From positions 1 to 64,000 of the forward strand of contig CAZPBY010000010.1 of NCBI GenBank assembly GCA_964584785.1: a stretch of DNA of 64,000 bases, written 5' to 3'. Source of the DNA: JAHFTY01 sp964584785 (GTDB lineage Bacteria; Acidobacteriota; Terriglobia; 20CM-2-55-15). Shown one piece after another: positions 49,917-58,283 of the stretch. The position numbers and the translations under genes are program-made. The notes under the pieces are model-generated. The model was not told the DNA's origin and did not search any database. It saw nothing but the letters and a program-made list of their open reading frames with translations. Every line of letters starts with the position of its first letter. The stretch's first letter is position 1.

Positions 49917-52622
49917 TCATTTCTTCGCCGCCAATTCGCGCTGCAGTTCCAGCATTTCCGTGTTGGTGTTCTCCACACCCAGCAGCCACTTCGAGAAGTA
50001 GTCGATGCGCCGCCAGTAGACGTAGTCGCCGTCGGTGGTGTAGCCGTGGCGCTGGCCCGGCAGGATCATGAAGTCGAAACGCTTGTTCGCCTTGATGAGC
50101 GCGTCGACCACGCGGAAGGTGTTCGCCGGATGGACGTTGTTGTCGATGTCGCCGGTGATGAGCAGGATGTGGCCCTTCAGGTTCTTGGCGATGTCCTGAT
50201 TCTTGTCGATGTCGTACTCGAACTTGATTTTGCCGTCTTTGTCGGGCGGCAGTTCCTTCACACCGTCGTGTTTTTCGCTCCACGAGCGGTTGTACACGCT
50301 GTTGTCGTGGTTGCCCGACTCGGAAATGCCGACCTGGAAGAAGTCCGGGTAGTTGAACATCGCGGCCGCGGTCATGAAGCCGCCGCCGGAGTGACCGTAG
50401 ATTCCGACGCGGCTCAGGTCGATCCACAGATTGCGCTTGGCGAGCTGCTCGATTGCGGCTTTCTTGTCGGCAAGCCCGTAGTCGCGCAGGTTGCCGTAGC
50501 CATAGTTGTGGTACCACTTGGAGCGCTGCGGGTTGCCGCCGCGATTGCCGACTTCGATGACGATGAAACCGACGTTGGCGAGCGCGACGTTCAGTTCGCG
50601 AGGGTTGAATGTCTTGGTGACGCTTTCGGTCTGGGGGCCCGGATAGACGTACTCGATGATCGGGTACTTCTTCGCCGGGTCGAAGTCGAACGGCTTGAAC
50701 ATGACGCCGTACAGGTCCGTCACGCCGTCATCGGCTTTGACCTGGAACGGCTCGGGATACTTGAAGCCGGCTTCGACGAGCGCCGAGACGTCCGTCTTTT
50801 CGAGGTCCATGATCTTGGTGCCCGCCGCGTCGTACAGGACTGAGACCGGGGGACGGTCGACACGCGAAGAGTTATCGACGAAGAATGTGTTCTTGTCGTT
50901 GAGTGCGACCGCGTGCGAAGCGTTGCCCGGGTCGAGCAGCTTCATGGCACCCGTGTCGATGTTCAGACTATAGAGATGCGGATAGTACGGATCCTCCTCC
51001 GAATCTTTGCCGACCGCGGTGACGAACATCGTGCGCGTTTTTTCGTCGACCCCTTGAATGCCGGTCGACACGAACTCGCCCGAGTCGATCTGACGCTTGA
51101 TTTTGCCGGTCACCGCGTCGACCAGGTAGTAGTGTCCCCAGCCGTCACGCTCGGACCAGTGAAGCAGTTCCTTGCCGCCTGAGATGACTCGCACCGGCTG
51201 GGTTTCGATGTAGGTGTTCGACCGCTCCGAAATGACCACTCGCGACGCGCCGCTAATCGTATCCGCTTCGACGATGTCCACACGTTTCAAGTCGCGGCTC
51301 TGGCGCGAGTAGTACATCTTGTCGGCGCCGACCGTAATCCACTGCGCAGCGGTCTGCTCCTTCTCGCGCTGCAGGTTCGTGACGGGCGCGGTAATCATGC
51401 CGAGGCCCTGGTCCTTGAACGCCTCCGTTTTGACGGTGGTACGCTTGTTGTCCGATATTTCGAAAACCTGGAGTTCGCTCTGTGGCTGGTTTTCCTCGCC
51501 CGGCATCCCGTACTTGTAGGTTTCGAGCGTGGGCCGCGGATTGGCGAGGGAGTTGATCACCCACAGATCGGCTTCCTTGCGGCGATCGCGCCGAATGAGC
51601 GCGAACCGCTTGTTATCGGCCGACCACGAGACGCCCACTGCCGCCACGCGCGGCCCGAATTTCTTGTCCTGCTCGCTCAACACGCGCGCCGCCGCGCCCT
51701 GCGCGCCCTGGCCGGTTCCCTGCGTGTCCTGCTGTTGCTGGTCGTCCTGCTGCTGGCCGCCGGGCCCGCCGCCGCCGGCGTAGCTGTAGTCCTTCTCGCC
51801 GTCGGTCGTCAGCTGGGTTTCGGCAATGGCCGGATCGTCGGCCTTCTTCTCGGCGAGCGCGTAGTTCTTTGCATCCATCATAAAGAGGTTTGTGCCGCGA
51901 GCGAAGAGCACGGTCTGTTTGTCCGGCGACATCGTTACCCAGCTGGGCTTCAGTTTCTCACCCTCGTACTTGTCGTTGAGCGTCAGCACGCCGGTGGCGA
52001 TGTCGTACTCGAACCACCAGCGCTTTTCATTCGCGGCCGGACCTGCCGCGCCGCCGCGTCCACCGCGTCCGCCCTGCTGAACGACTTGTTGCTGGCCGCC
52101 GCCCCGGCCGCCGCGGCCCCGCTGACTCTCTTGCGTGATCTCATCCTGCTGAGTATCGCCGACGAGTTCTTCACCGGTCGCCGATTCGACCTTCGATTCT
52201 TTCGGCAGATCGACGCTGAACTGAACAACAGCGTCATTCTTGATGAACTTGATGGTGCCGATCGGCAGATGCTGGGCATCGTACGGTGTGCGCAACGTGC
52301 GCGTCAGTTGCGCTGCCAGCCTGGCGTCGTCCCACAGGGGTGTCTTGGTCTTTCGGCCAGGATCGACGATCCACCATTTCATTCCAGCGGGCGTTTCGTA
52401 GCTGTACCAGAAACGATCGCTGAACTCGAGCCAGTGCGGTGTGACCGCGGTCGAAAAGACCATTTTGCCGACTTTTGCTGATGTCCAGCGCGACGCGAGG
52501 TCGTAGTTTGGTTTGGCCAACTCGCGCTCCGGCCCGAGCGCGGCAACTCTGGGCGGCGCGGCCATAGGCGCGGCAGTCATCGAAAGAGATGCGACAATGA
52601 GAAGGCGGACAAGCATCTTCAT
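49917..52622 (-). CDS. Secreted dipeptidyl-peptidase-IV-like S9 peptidase
   Basis: 901 residues, signal peptide MKMLVRLLIVASLSMTAAPM. A long propeller precedes the hydrolase with triad residues near Ser745 (GIYGHSGGGF; usual GWSYGG), Asp827 (GDIDNNVHP) and His859 (PGQRHGYT). Two low-complexity inserts interrupt the propeller: an Arg/Gly/Gln stretch (about 170-200, RGRGGRGGGQQQVVQQ) and a Gly/Gln/Asp stretch (about 300-325). DPP-IV-like enzymes cleave N-terminal dipeptides. The SD GGAGGGAATCCC sets ATG 52622. No operon partner is obvious. Confidence 0.9.
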   Translation of the reverse strand: MKMLVRLLIVASLSMTAAPMAAPPRVAALGPERELAKPNYDLASRWTSAKVGKMVFSTAVTPHWLEFSDRFWYSYETPAGMKWWIVDPGRKTKTPLWDDARLAAQLTRTLRTPYDAQHLPIGTIKFIKNDAVVQFSVDLPKESKVESATGEELVGDTQQDEITQESQRGRGGRGGGQQQVVQQGGRGGRGGAAGPAANEKRWWFEYDIATGVLTLNDKYEGEKLKPSWVTMSPDKQTVLFARGTNLFMMDAKNYALAEKKADDPAIAETQLTTDGEKDYSYAGGGGPGGQQQDDQQQQDTQGTGQGAQGAAARVLSEQDKKFGPRVAAVGVSWSADNKRFALIRRDRRKEADLWVINSLANPRPTLETYKYGMPGEENQPQSELQVFEISDNKRTTVKTEAFKDQGLGMITAPVTNLQREKEQTAAQWITVGADKMYYSRQSRDLKRVDIVEADTISGASRVVISERSNTYIETQPVRVISGGKELLHWSERDGWGHYYLVDAVTGKIKRQIDSGEFVSTGIQGVDEKTRTMFVTAVGKDSEEDPYYPHLYSLNIDTGAMKLLDPGNASHAVALNDKNTFFVDNSSRVDRPPVSVLYDAAGTKIMDLEKTDVSALVEAGFKYPEPFQVKADDGVTDLYGVMFKPFDFDPAKKYPIIEYVYPGPQTESVTKTFNPRELNVALANVGFIVIEVGNRGGNPQRSKWYHNYGYGNLRDYGLADKKAAIEQLAKRNLWIDLSRVGIYGHSGGGFMTAAAMFNYPDFFQVGISESGNHDNSVYNRSWSEKHDGVKELPPDKDGKIKFEYDIDKNQDIAKNLKGHILLITGDIDNNVHPANTFRVVDALIKANKRFDFMILPGQRHGYTTDGDYVYWRRIDYFSKWLLGVENTNTEMLELQRELAAKK

Positions 52623-52739
52623 GGGATTCCCTCCGGGGTAAAAAACGGAGTAACAATATGCGATGCGTCGGGGACTTTCAAGCAACCGTCATCAGCGCGA
52701 AGCAGGCGTCTGCGAAATCAGTTCTGACGGAAGGCGACC

Positions 52740-52909
52740 TTATTCCGCAAACGATGAGAATGCGAAACCGTACCACAGCAGACTGAATGGAATGAACAAC
52801 ACATCACTCGCGCGGAAGATAAACGCACTGACACGACGCCTGTCCAGAGCAGTTTCTCGCCGCTCTCCAAATACCTGGCAATCACTTGCTCGGCGTCCAT
52901 GGCGTTCAT
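52740..52909 (-). pseudogene. Frameshifted remnant of a small membrane/PH-like protein
   Basis: The frame from 52909 reads MNAMDAEQVIARYLESGEKLLWTG, the usual opening of short membrane proteins of the kind YLxxGExxLWxG. It then loses sense, while the +2 frame immediately continues with FIFRASDVLFIPFSLLWYGF and then stops. One base missing near 52830-52840 explains the switch. The in-frame continuation would end at 63 codons in the first frame. The gene is probably dead, with truncation after the first helix. Confidence 0.65.
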
Positions 52910-52910
52910 C

Positions 52911-53321
52911 TTAATCCTCGGACCAATCTTCCACTTTGAGGCCCGGAACTCTGGCCATTTGCTCGACGTTCGCGCTCACGAGAATAGTGTCATCCGACAG
53001 CGCGTGCGCCGCGATAGCCGCATCAAAATCCTCGATTCGCTTTCCTTTTCTTTCGAGTGCGGATTTGATGACTCCGAATGAGGCACTGACGTTGTCAGTC
53101 CAATTCGCACGACCGATCTCCTGGCGAATGGCCTCAAAGCGCTGTTGAAGTGCGTCTCGCTTCCTTGATTTGGGAAGACGTTCGATGCCATACGCGATTT
53201 CTGCGATAACGGGTTGAGGAATGAAGACGTCGGAGCGACTAACGGACTGCAGGCGTTTGATGACGGATGACTCCCCTTTCATCAGAGCCGAAACTGCATT
53301 TGTATCCAGAACGTATTTCAC
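52911..53321 (-). CDS. vapC: VapC-type PIN-domain toxin
   Basis: 136 residues. A PIN-domain ribonuclease: first acid in YVLDTNAVSALMKG (Asp6), Glu in QPVIAEIAYGIERL, and the distal acids in IEDFDAAIAAHAL and DDTILVSAN. Toxins of this family cleave tRNA or rRNA when the antitoxin is degraded. The start overlaps the antitoxin stop by 4 nt (ATGA), the usual VapBC arrangement. The stop lies 1 nt before the start of the pseudogene remnant at 52909. Confidence 0.92.
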   Translation of the reverse strand: MKYVLDTNAVSALMKGESSVIKRLQSVSRSDVFIPQPVIAEIAYGIERLPKSRKRDALQQRFEAIRQEIGRANWTDNVSASFGVIKSALERKGKRIEDFDAAIAAHALSDDTILVSANVEQMARVPGLKVEDWSED

Positions 53322-53566
53322 AATTTTGGCGGTGCTTTCGAGCGGCGTGACTTGCGAGCATCGCGTACCAATGTATCGACCGCGGCACGCAGTTCCGCAT
53401 CAGCGTCCGTCAGCCGTTCAAAAAAACCTGGAGTCCAGTCGGACTTTTCGCGGACCTCACGTTCTAATGCGCGAATAATCATCTGGTTCCGGCTGATTCG
53501 GAGGGCTTTCGCTTTATTGTCAATTGCGTCGAGCAAAGCCTCCGGCAAATGCACACTTGTCGGCAT
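53318..53566 (-). CDS. vapB: Ribbon-helix-helix antitoxin (VapB role)
   Basis: 82 residues from ATG 53566 (MPTSVHLPEALLDAIDNKAK). The N-terminal strand and helices ALRISRNQMIIRALEREVRE are an RHH DNA-binding fold; the C-terminal basic tail would bind the toxin. Another ATG four codons upstream (53578) is possible, but the likely -10 box ends 1 nt before it, so that codon would not be transcribed. Two 10-bp direct repeats on its 5' side look like its own operator. Confidence 0.85.
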   Translation of the reverse strand: MPTSVHLPEALLDAIDNKAKALRISRNQMIIRALEREVREKSDWTPGFFERLTDADAELRAAVDTLVRDARKSRRSKAPPKL

Positions 53567-53608
53567 GACTATATTCATGACTATAGTGGAGCGCCGGCGG
53601 AAAGTCCA
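53564..53608 (-). promoter_or_regulatory. VapBC promoter and direct-repeat operator
   Basis: On the minus strand TGGACT (53608-53603) and TATAGT (53585-53580) are 17 bp apart. The 10-mer TATAGTCATG occurs twice, at 53585-53576 and 53573-53564, with a 12-bp period, overlapping the -10 and the antitoxin start. Transcripts would begin about 7 nt before ATG 53566 or directly on it, so the message is nearly leaderless. Confidence 0.55.
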
Positions 53609-53666
53609 TCACAGTTGTTTGTGCCGGCAAAGGCCATCAGGACGCATAATTCTCCTCCGTCCCGAT

Positions 53667-54488
53667 TTAGTGTTCGTAGGTTTTCAGGTCCATGATGATT
53701 TGCGGTGTGCCGTAACCGTTTTCGTAGCCCTGGTAGCGCACCCAGAAGTGGGGCGGCTGGACGGTCATCCAAAACGTTGTCTTGGGGAGAAACGGTTTCA
53801 CGACATTCAGAACGCCAAGGTGCGCCACGAACTCGATCTTGTAACAATCGAAGTCGCCGGCGGGAGTCCGGACGCGTTCGCGGCCTCGATTCTCAATAGT
53901 GACATCGTAGAGCTTCGGTTCGTTGGACATGAGGTGCGTGGAGAATCGGCCGGTGTCGAATGGAAACGATCGAAGGATGGCGGCGATTCCGTCGACCGCG
54001 ATGACGTCGGCTGGGATGTTGATGGACTTCGATTCTGTCCGCCCATCGACGGTCCGTTCATAGCGCATCACCGACGCGGATTCGTCGAAGACCTTCTTCT
54101 CAACGGCGAGCACTTTTCCCGCTGCGTCACGAAATGTTTTCTCCACGCGCCTCGGTTTGTATGCTCCATCGGCACTCCAAAAGGACTCCAGCGACCACTG
54201 CAATTCGTTTGGAAATGCCGAGTGCCGTCCGCGACCGGTCTCGGTAAAACGAACCGCCCGGCGTCCGTTTTCGAAGGCGGGCTCCATGGTCCAGTCGGCG
54301 GTCCAGCGTGGCTTTCCGTTCGTGTCGGTGACGACGATCGAACCCTTTTCGTTTTTGATGTCGGGTGGAGCTTTGAATAACTCGAGGGGCGCGGCCAGTG
54401 CGGCGGTTATGACGAAGAGCGGCAAACACGGCCGAAAACGTGTTTGCCGTTTGAGAGGCAGCGTTAGAAGTGGACGCGCGCCAGCCAC
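53667..54488 (-). CDS. Secreted protein, DUF3108-like pattern, start uncertain
   Basis: Up to 273 residues. The core is beta-rich: WTADWTMEPAFENGRRAVRFTETGRGRHSAFP, TVDGRTESKSINIPADVIAVDGIAAILRSFPFDTG, and TPAGDFDCYKIEFVAHLGVLNVVKPFLPKTTFWMTV (all split here), resembling DUF3108-type periplasmic proteins. The frame starts at GTG 54488, inside the end of the TonB-receptor gene, but a TTG at 54425 gives a more natural signal peptide (PLFVITAALAAP). Neither has an SD. It is likely cotranscribed with the receptor and may be its accessory. Confidence 0.62.
   Translation of the reverse strand: MAGARPLLTLPLKRQTRFRPCLPLFVITAALAAPLELFKAPPDIKNEKGSIVVTDTNGKPRWTADWTMEPAFENGRRAVRFTETGRGRHSAFPNELQWSLESFWSADGAYKPRRVEKTFRDAAGKVLAVEKKVFDESASVMRYERTVDGRTESKSINIPADVIAVDGIAAILRSFPFDTGRFSTHLMSNEPKLYDVTIENRGRERVRTPAGDFDCYKIEFVAHLGVLNVVKPFLPKTTFWMTVQPPHFWVRYQGYENGYGTPQIIMDLKTYEH
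54420..54449. terminator. 11-bp perfect hairpin after the TonB-receptor stop
   Basis: CGGCAAACACG (54420-54430) pairs with 54439-54449 across an 8-nt loop, just beyond the minus-strand receptor stop (54464). There is no T-run on the minus strand, so it may be an attenuator or mRNA-stabilising hairpin rather than a full terminator, and it overlaps the possible start of the next gene. Confidence 0.5.
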
Positions 54489-57400
54489 TGGATCTGACGC
54501 TGGAATCCGGTCTGCGACGTGATCTGGCCGAACTGTGCGCTACTGATGTTCGTATTGGGTCCGGAGAACCTCGGCGTGTTGAGGGCGTTACTTGCTTCGA
54601 TGCGGAATGTGAGTTTGACGCCTTCGGTGATGTTCGTTGTCTTGCCCAGTGAAGCGTTGACCAGCTTTGCGCCCGCCGTACGGATGTCGGCGATGTTGCG
54701 CGCCATGTCGCCAAACGGAAACGGGGTGGTCGTCAGGTCGAATTTATTCACGTTGTTGAAGTCCGTCACCGACATAAATGCGTTCTTATTCAGGTAGACG
54801 TTACTCGCGAGCCCAAGCGCCGGATTTGCGGGTGACAGACCGGCGCCGAGCCGGTCCTGAATCCGTCCGGGAGTTCCCGGGTCGACGCCGGCAATCCGAA
54901 CCGGACGTTGCGCTCCTTCAAACGCAGTCGTGGTATCGGACGTCTGCGAAATCGTCAACGGGAATCCGGTTTGGAATGACCCGATGACGCTCAGCGCCCA
55001 GCCGCCGAACGCTCTGTCGGTCCAGCCGCCGCCGTTCATGAGCGGCCGGCCTTTTCCAAAAGGAAGCTGGTAGATCGGCGTGATGTTGACGCGATGTGGC
55101 GTATCGATCGTGGAATACGCGTATTCTTTGCCGACGTCATACGCGTTCTGGATCGAATTGGACTCGGCGACATAGAAGTTGTCTTCGCCGACCACGTTGT
55201 CCAGGTTTTTACTCCACGTCCAGTTGGCGCGCAGCGTGAGCCCATTGGTGGAACGTTTCTCCGCCTTGACGACCATCGAGTTGTACCGCGCGAAGCCCTG
55301 GTGAACACGCTGCATCGTGACGGTGGTGAATTGCGGGTACGGCCGCAGCAGTTCTCCGGCCTGAATGGTGGCACCGGTACCGCGCGTTCCGGCGACACCC
55401 GGTTTGCCGAAGAACGGGTTCGGCACTTGCGTCAGGAGCGCGGAAGTGAGCGGAACGGTGCCCGGGCGGATTTGGTTGAGGTTGACCGACTGACTGCCGG
55501 TTCCTCCGATAGTCACGTTGGAAGTCCAGCTTCCGACATATCCGGCAGAAACAACAACTCCGCCGGGCATTTCCTTTTGAATGTCGATGGTGTATTGCTG
55601 CACACGTCCGGCTTTACCGCTGTCGTCGACAAAGCTCGCCTGGTCGCCAAGTTGAGCGCCGAGTCCAGGAGTATTACCGACGGGTTGGCGCACGCCGTTG
55701 GGGTACGGATTCGCCAGGAAACCGGTCTGCGGGAAGAGACTCGCCGTGCCCGTACCGGCCGCATTCGTCGCTGTATCGGTGATCGTATAACCCTGCGTTG
55801 CCCAAACCGTGCTGCTCGGCGAGGTGTATTGCTCCGGCGCATAGAAAATGCCGTAGCCTCCGCGCACGACAAAGTGATTCGGCGCATTCCACGCGACACC
55901 CAAACGCGGCCCGAACTTGGTTTTGGGATTGACCGCCTGGGAAGTGCGGTTGCCGTTGACTCCGGCGTACATGAGCCCGCCCGTCAGCGTACGTCCCATG
56001 TACTGATTGATGGTCTGGTTGCCGGGAATGGCAGGGTTGCTGATGGTCATATCGCCGATCGGATTCTTTGCATTACGATCGAACCCAACAACAATGCGAT
56101 CCTGCTTCTCGCGCATGGCGCCTTCGTACTCATAGCGCAAGCCGATATTGAATGTCAGCTTGTTGTTGAGCCGGAAGTCGTCCTGCAGATAGCCCGCGTA
56201 ATAGCGAAAATATCCGTCCAGCGGATTCGCATTCGTCATCGTGACTGTTGAGGAAGTTCCGAGCAGCATACTGGCAAACGCGTTCCCGGTGACGTACGGA
56301 TCCGATGTGGCCGCCGAGATTTGCGGGTCCAGTTGTGTGAAGCCTGAGGTGAAGTTGAATGTTCCGCTCCCCTGCCCCTGCGGGAAATAGAACGCGCCGA
56401 CATGGCGAAAGTCGAATCCATATTTCAAGCTGTGACGGCCCATGAATCGTGCGACTCCGACGTTGGCATTCTGGGCGTAGTAATAAAGGGTGCTCAGTGA
56501 CGTGTCGCCGAATCCTTGATAACCAGTGACGCTGACCGAAGGAAACTTCTTCACGGTAACCTGCTTCAGGAAGTTGTCGCTGAAGCCGAGTTGCTTAACG
56601 TCGTAGCCCAGACTCTGCGGCACGGAGTAGTCATCGAACCTGCTGTACCCGTAGCGGAACGTCACGACTTCCTGAGTACTTCGGGTCCAGGTTCCATTAA
56701 ACGCTAAAACCTTCGCGACCCGTTGGAGGACGGCGTTACTGGAGTCCGCTATTTGCTGGTCGCCACTGAAGTACACCCCACTGGTTTGTTCGTGGGTTTT
56801 CTGGTACGCGGTGAGACCGCTGATCGACAGATTGTGGGAAAGCTGGTGATCCATCTTTATCGAGAACTGCCGTCCGCCGTTCGGAAGCGTGGCGGCCCGG
56901 CTGTAGTTCAGCGTGTTATCGATCGGGTCGCTCGGCTTTCGCGCATCCGGCTCCGGGTAGTACTTCAACAGCGCGAGCGCGATGGAATCGAACTTGTTTG
57001 AAGGAATCTTGTTTCCTGGAAATGGATCTCGAATGTACTGCGGGTTCGAAAGGGACACCGACCTGGCTGAATTGAAGCTCGGATTCGGCCTCGTCGTGGT
57101 CGGATCGTAGATGATAACCGGGCGTCCAAGAGCGTCCACGGTGTCCGAAAAGTCACCCTGCCTCTGCTTCAGTGTGGGCACGGTGCGGCTTCCGGTCACC
57201 GTCGAGTTGTCGCGGTAATCTTCGGTCGAGAACCAGAAGAAGGTTTTGTCCTTCCGGACTGGCCCGCCAATCGAACCACCGCCGAGCCAATACTTGAAGT
57301 CTTTGTTCAGCGGAATACTTCTCGCGTTCGAGAACCAGTTGTTTGCGACTGTCCACGTCGGGCGGTTCTGCACGAGTCCGCTGCCGTGCCACTGGTTTGT

Positions 57401-58138
57401 TCCCGACCTCGCCGCGGTATTGAACACGCCACCGCCGGTGCGACCCATCTCTGCGTCAAACGTATTGACCTGTACTTTCACTTCCGAGATGGACTCAATG
57501 GAGGGAGAAAGAATCGCTCGGTTTCTCACATCGGTCACGGAAATACCATCAATCGTGTAGTTATTGCCGCGAACCGGACCGCCCGCCAAAGAAATCGCGG
57601 ACGAACCGTTTTGATCCTGTTGCCGGTTCCAGGTCGGATCGCCTGCCGGCATCACAGTGGGGACGGTCTGCGCGATGATGAAGGCGTTTCGTCCGGGATT
57701 CGGCAGCACGTCGAGAACGGCTTGTCCTAACAACTGGCCATTCGACGCGTTCGACGCTTCGATGAGCGGCGCATCCGCGACCACCGAAACTTCGTCCGTG
57801 ACGGCACCGACTTCCAACGGGATATCGATGATCGGGAACTCCTGAGTCCCGATCCTCACGCCCTGACGCTCATAAGTCTTGAACCCAGGCAATGCCGCTT
57901 TGATTCGGTAAACGCCCGGGTTAACCGCAGCGAACACGTATTGTCCCTGCTCGTTGCTGACTGCGGTTCGGGCCGCATTCGTCTCCATGTTGATCAATGA
58001 GACCTCGACACCCGGAATGATCGCGCCTCCCGGATCCATCACAGCTCCGCGGACGCCACCCTGAACGCTCTGGCCAAATCCCGCTACGGCACCCGCCAGA
58101 ATGAACACCACCAATCCCAAGTAAAGGTAACGATTCAT
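54464..58138 (-). CDS. Oar-like TonB-dependent receptor with carboxypeptidase-regulatory domain
   Basis: 1224 residues. Signal peptide (about 1-23, ending AVAGFG), then a carboxypeptidase-regulatory-like domain (about 25-110: GGVRGAVMDPGGAIIPGVEVSLIN, NEQGQYVFAAVNPGVYRIKA), then a plug domain with GNNYTIDGISVTD and a 22-strand barrel ending in RVHF, where the terminal aromatic is typical of outer-membrane proteins. Such receptors (Oar, carbohydrate or peptide import) are numerous in Acidobacteria. Start ATG 58138 behind GAGGAG. It may take up a large ligand with help from ExbB/TonB encoded elsewhere. Confidence 0.92.
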   Translation of the reverse strand: MNRYLYLGLVVFILAGAVAGFGQSVQGGVRGAVMDPGGAIIPGVEVSLINMETNAARTAVSNEQGQYVFAAVNPGVYRIKAALPGFKTYERQGVRIGTQEFPIIDIPLEVGAVTDEVSVVADAPLIEASNASNGQLLGQAVLDVLPNPGRNAFIIAQTVPTVMPAGDPTWNRQQDQNGSSAISLAGGPVRGNNYTIDGISVTDVRNRAILSPSIESISEVKVQVNTFDAEMGRTGGGVFNTAARSGTNQWHGSGLVQNRPTWTVANNWFSNARSIPLNKDFKYWLGGGSIGGPVRKDKTFFWFSTEDYRDNSTVTGSRTVPTLKQRQGDFSDTVDALGRPVIIYDPTTTRPNPSFNSARSVSLSNPQYIRDPFPGNKIPSNKFDSIALALLKYYPEPDARKPSDPIDNTLNYSRAATLPNGGRQFSIKMDHQLSHNLSISGLTAYQKTHEQTSGVYFSGDQQIADSSNAVLQRVAKVLAFNGTWTRSTQEVVTFRYGYSRFDDYSVPQSLGYDVKQLGFSDNFLKQVTVKKFPSVSVTGYQGFGDTSLSTLYYYAQNANVGVARFMGRHSLKYGFDFRHVGAFYFPQGQGSGTFNFTSGFTQLDPQISAATSDPYVTGNAFASMLLGTSSTVTMTNANPLDGYFRYYAGYLQDDFRLNNKLTFNIGLRYEYEGAMREKQDRIVVGFDRNAKNPIGDMTISNPAIPGNQTINQYMGRTLTGGLMYAGVNGNRTSQAVNPKTKFGPRLGVAWNAPNHFVVRGGYGIFYAPEQYTSPSSTVWATQGYTITDTATNAAGTGTASLFPQTGFLANPYPNGVRQPVGNTPGLGAQLGDQASFVDDSGKAGRVQQYTIDIQKEMPGGVVVSAGYVGSWTSNVTIGGTGSQSVNLNQIRPGTVPLTSALLTQVPNPFFGKPGVAGTRGTGATIQAGELLRPYPQFTTVTMQRVHQGFARYNSMVVKAEKRSTNGLTLRANWTWSKNLDNVVGEDNFYVAESNSIQNAYDVGKEYAYSTIDTPHRVNITPIYQLPFGKGRPLMNGGGWTDRAFGGWALSVIGSFQTGFPLTISQTSDTTTAFEGAQRPVRIAGVDPGTPGRIQDRLGAGLSPANPALGLASNVYLNKNAFMSVTDFNNVNKFDLTTTPFPFGDMARNIADIRTAGAKLVNASLGKTTNITEGVKLTFRIEASNALNTPRFSGPNTNISSAQFGQITSQTGFQRQIQWLARVHF

Positions 58139-58247
58139 ACGCTCCTCACAGAGTTCCTTTTTGTTCTTTGCGACGCTTACCGGTCTTCGCCACATGGGGG
58201 TGACGGACAACTTTCGATTGCCGTGGCGGTCCCGTTACAGTGGGCGC

Positions 58248-58277
58248 AATGTACTATCGGAAAGGGTTTGGTATCAA
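58248..58277 (-). promoter_or_regulatory. Candidate promoter of the Oar-like receptor
   Basis: On the minus strand TTGATA (58277-58272) and TACATT (58253-58248) are 18 bp apart, giving a leader of about 100 nt before ATG 58138. Weak but the best pair in the 145-bp gap. Confidence 0.3.
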
Positions 58278-58283
58278 CAGTTA

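Noticed and set aside
55094..56251. 385-codon plus-strand frame
   Set aside because: Antisense shadow of the Oar-like receptor; composition is Arg/His rich and it lacks any family motif.
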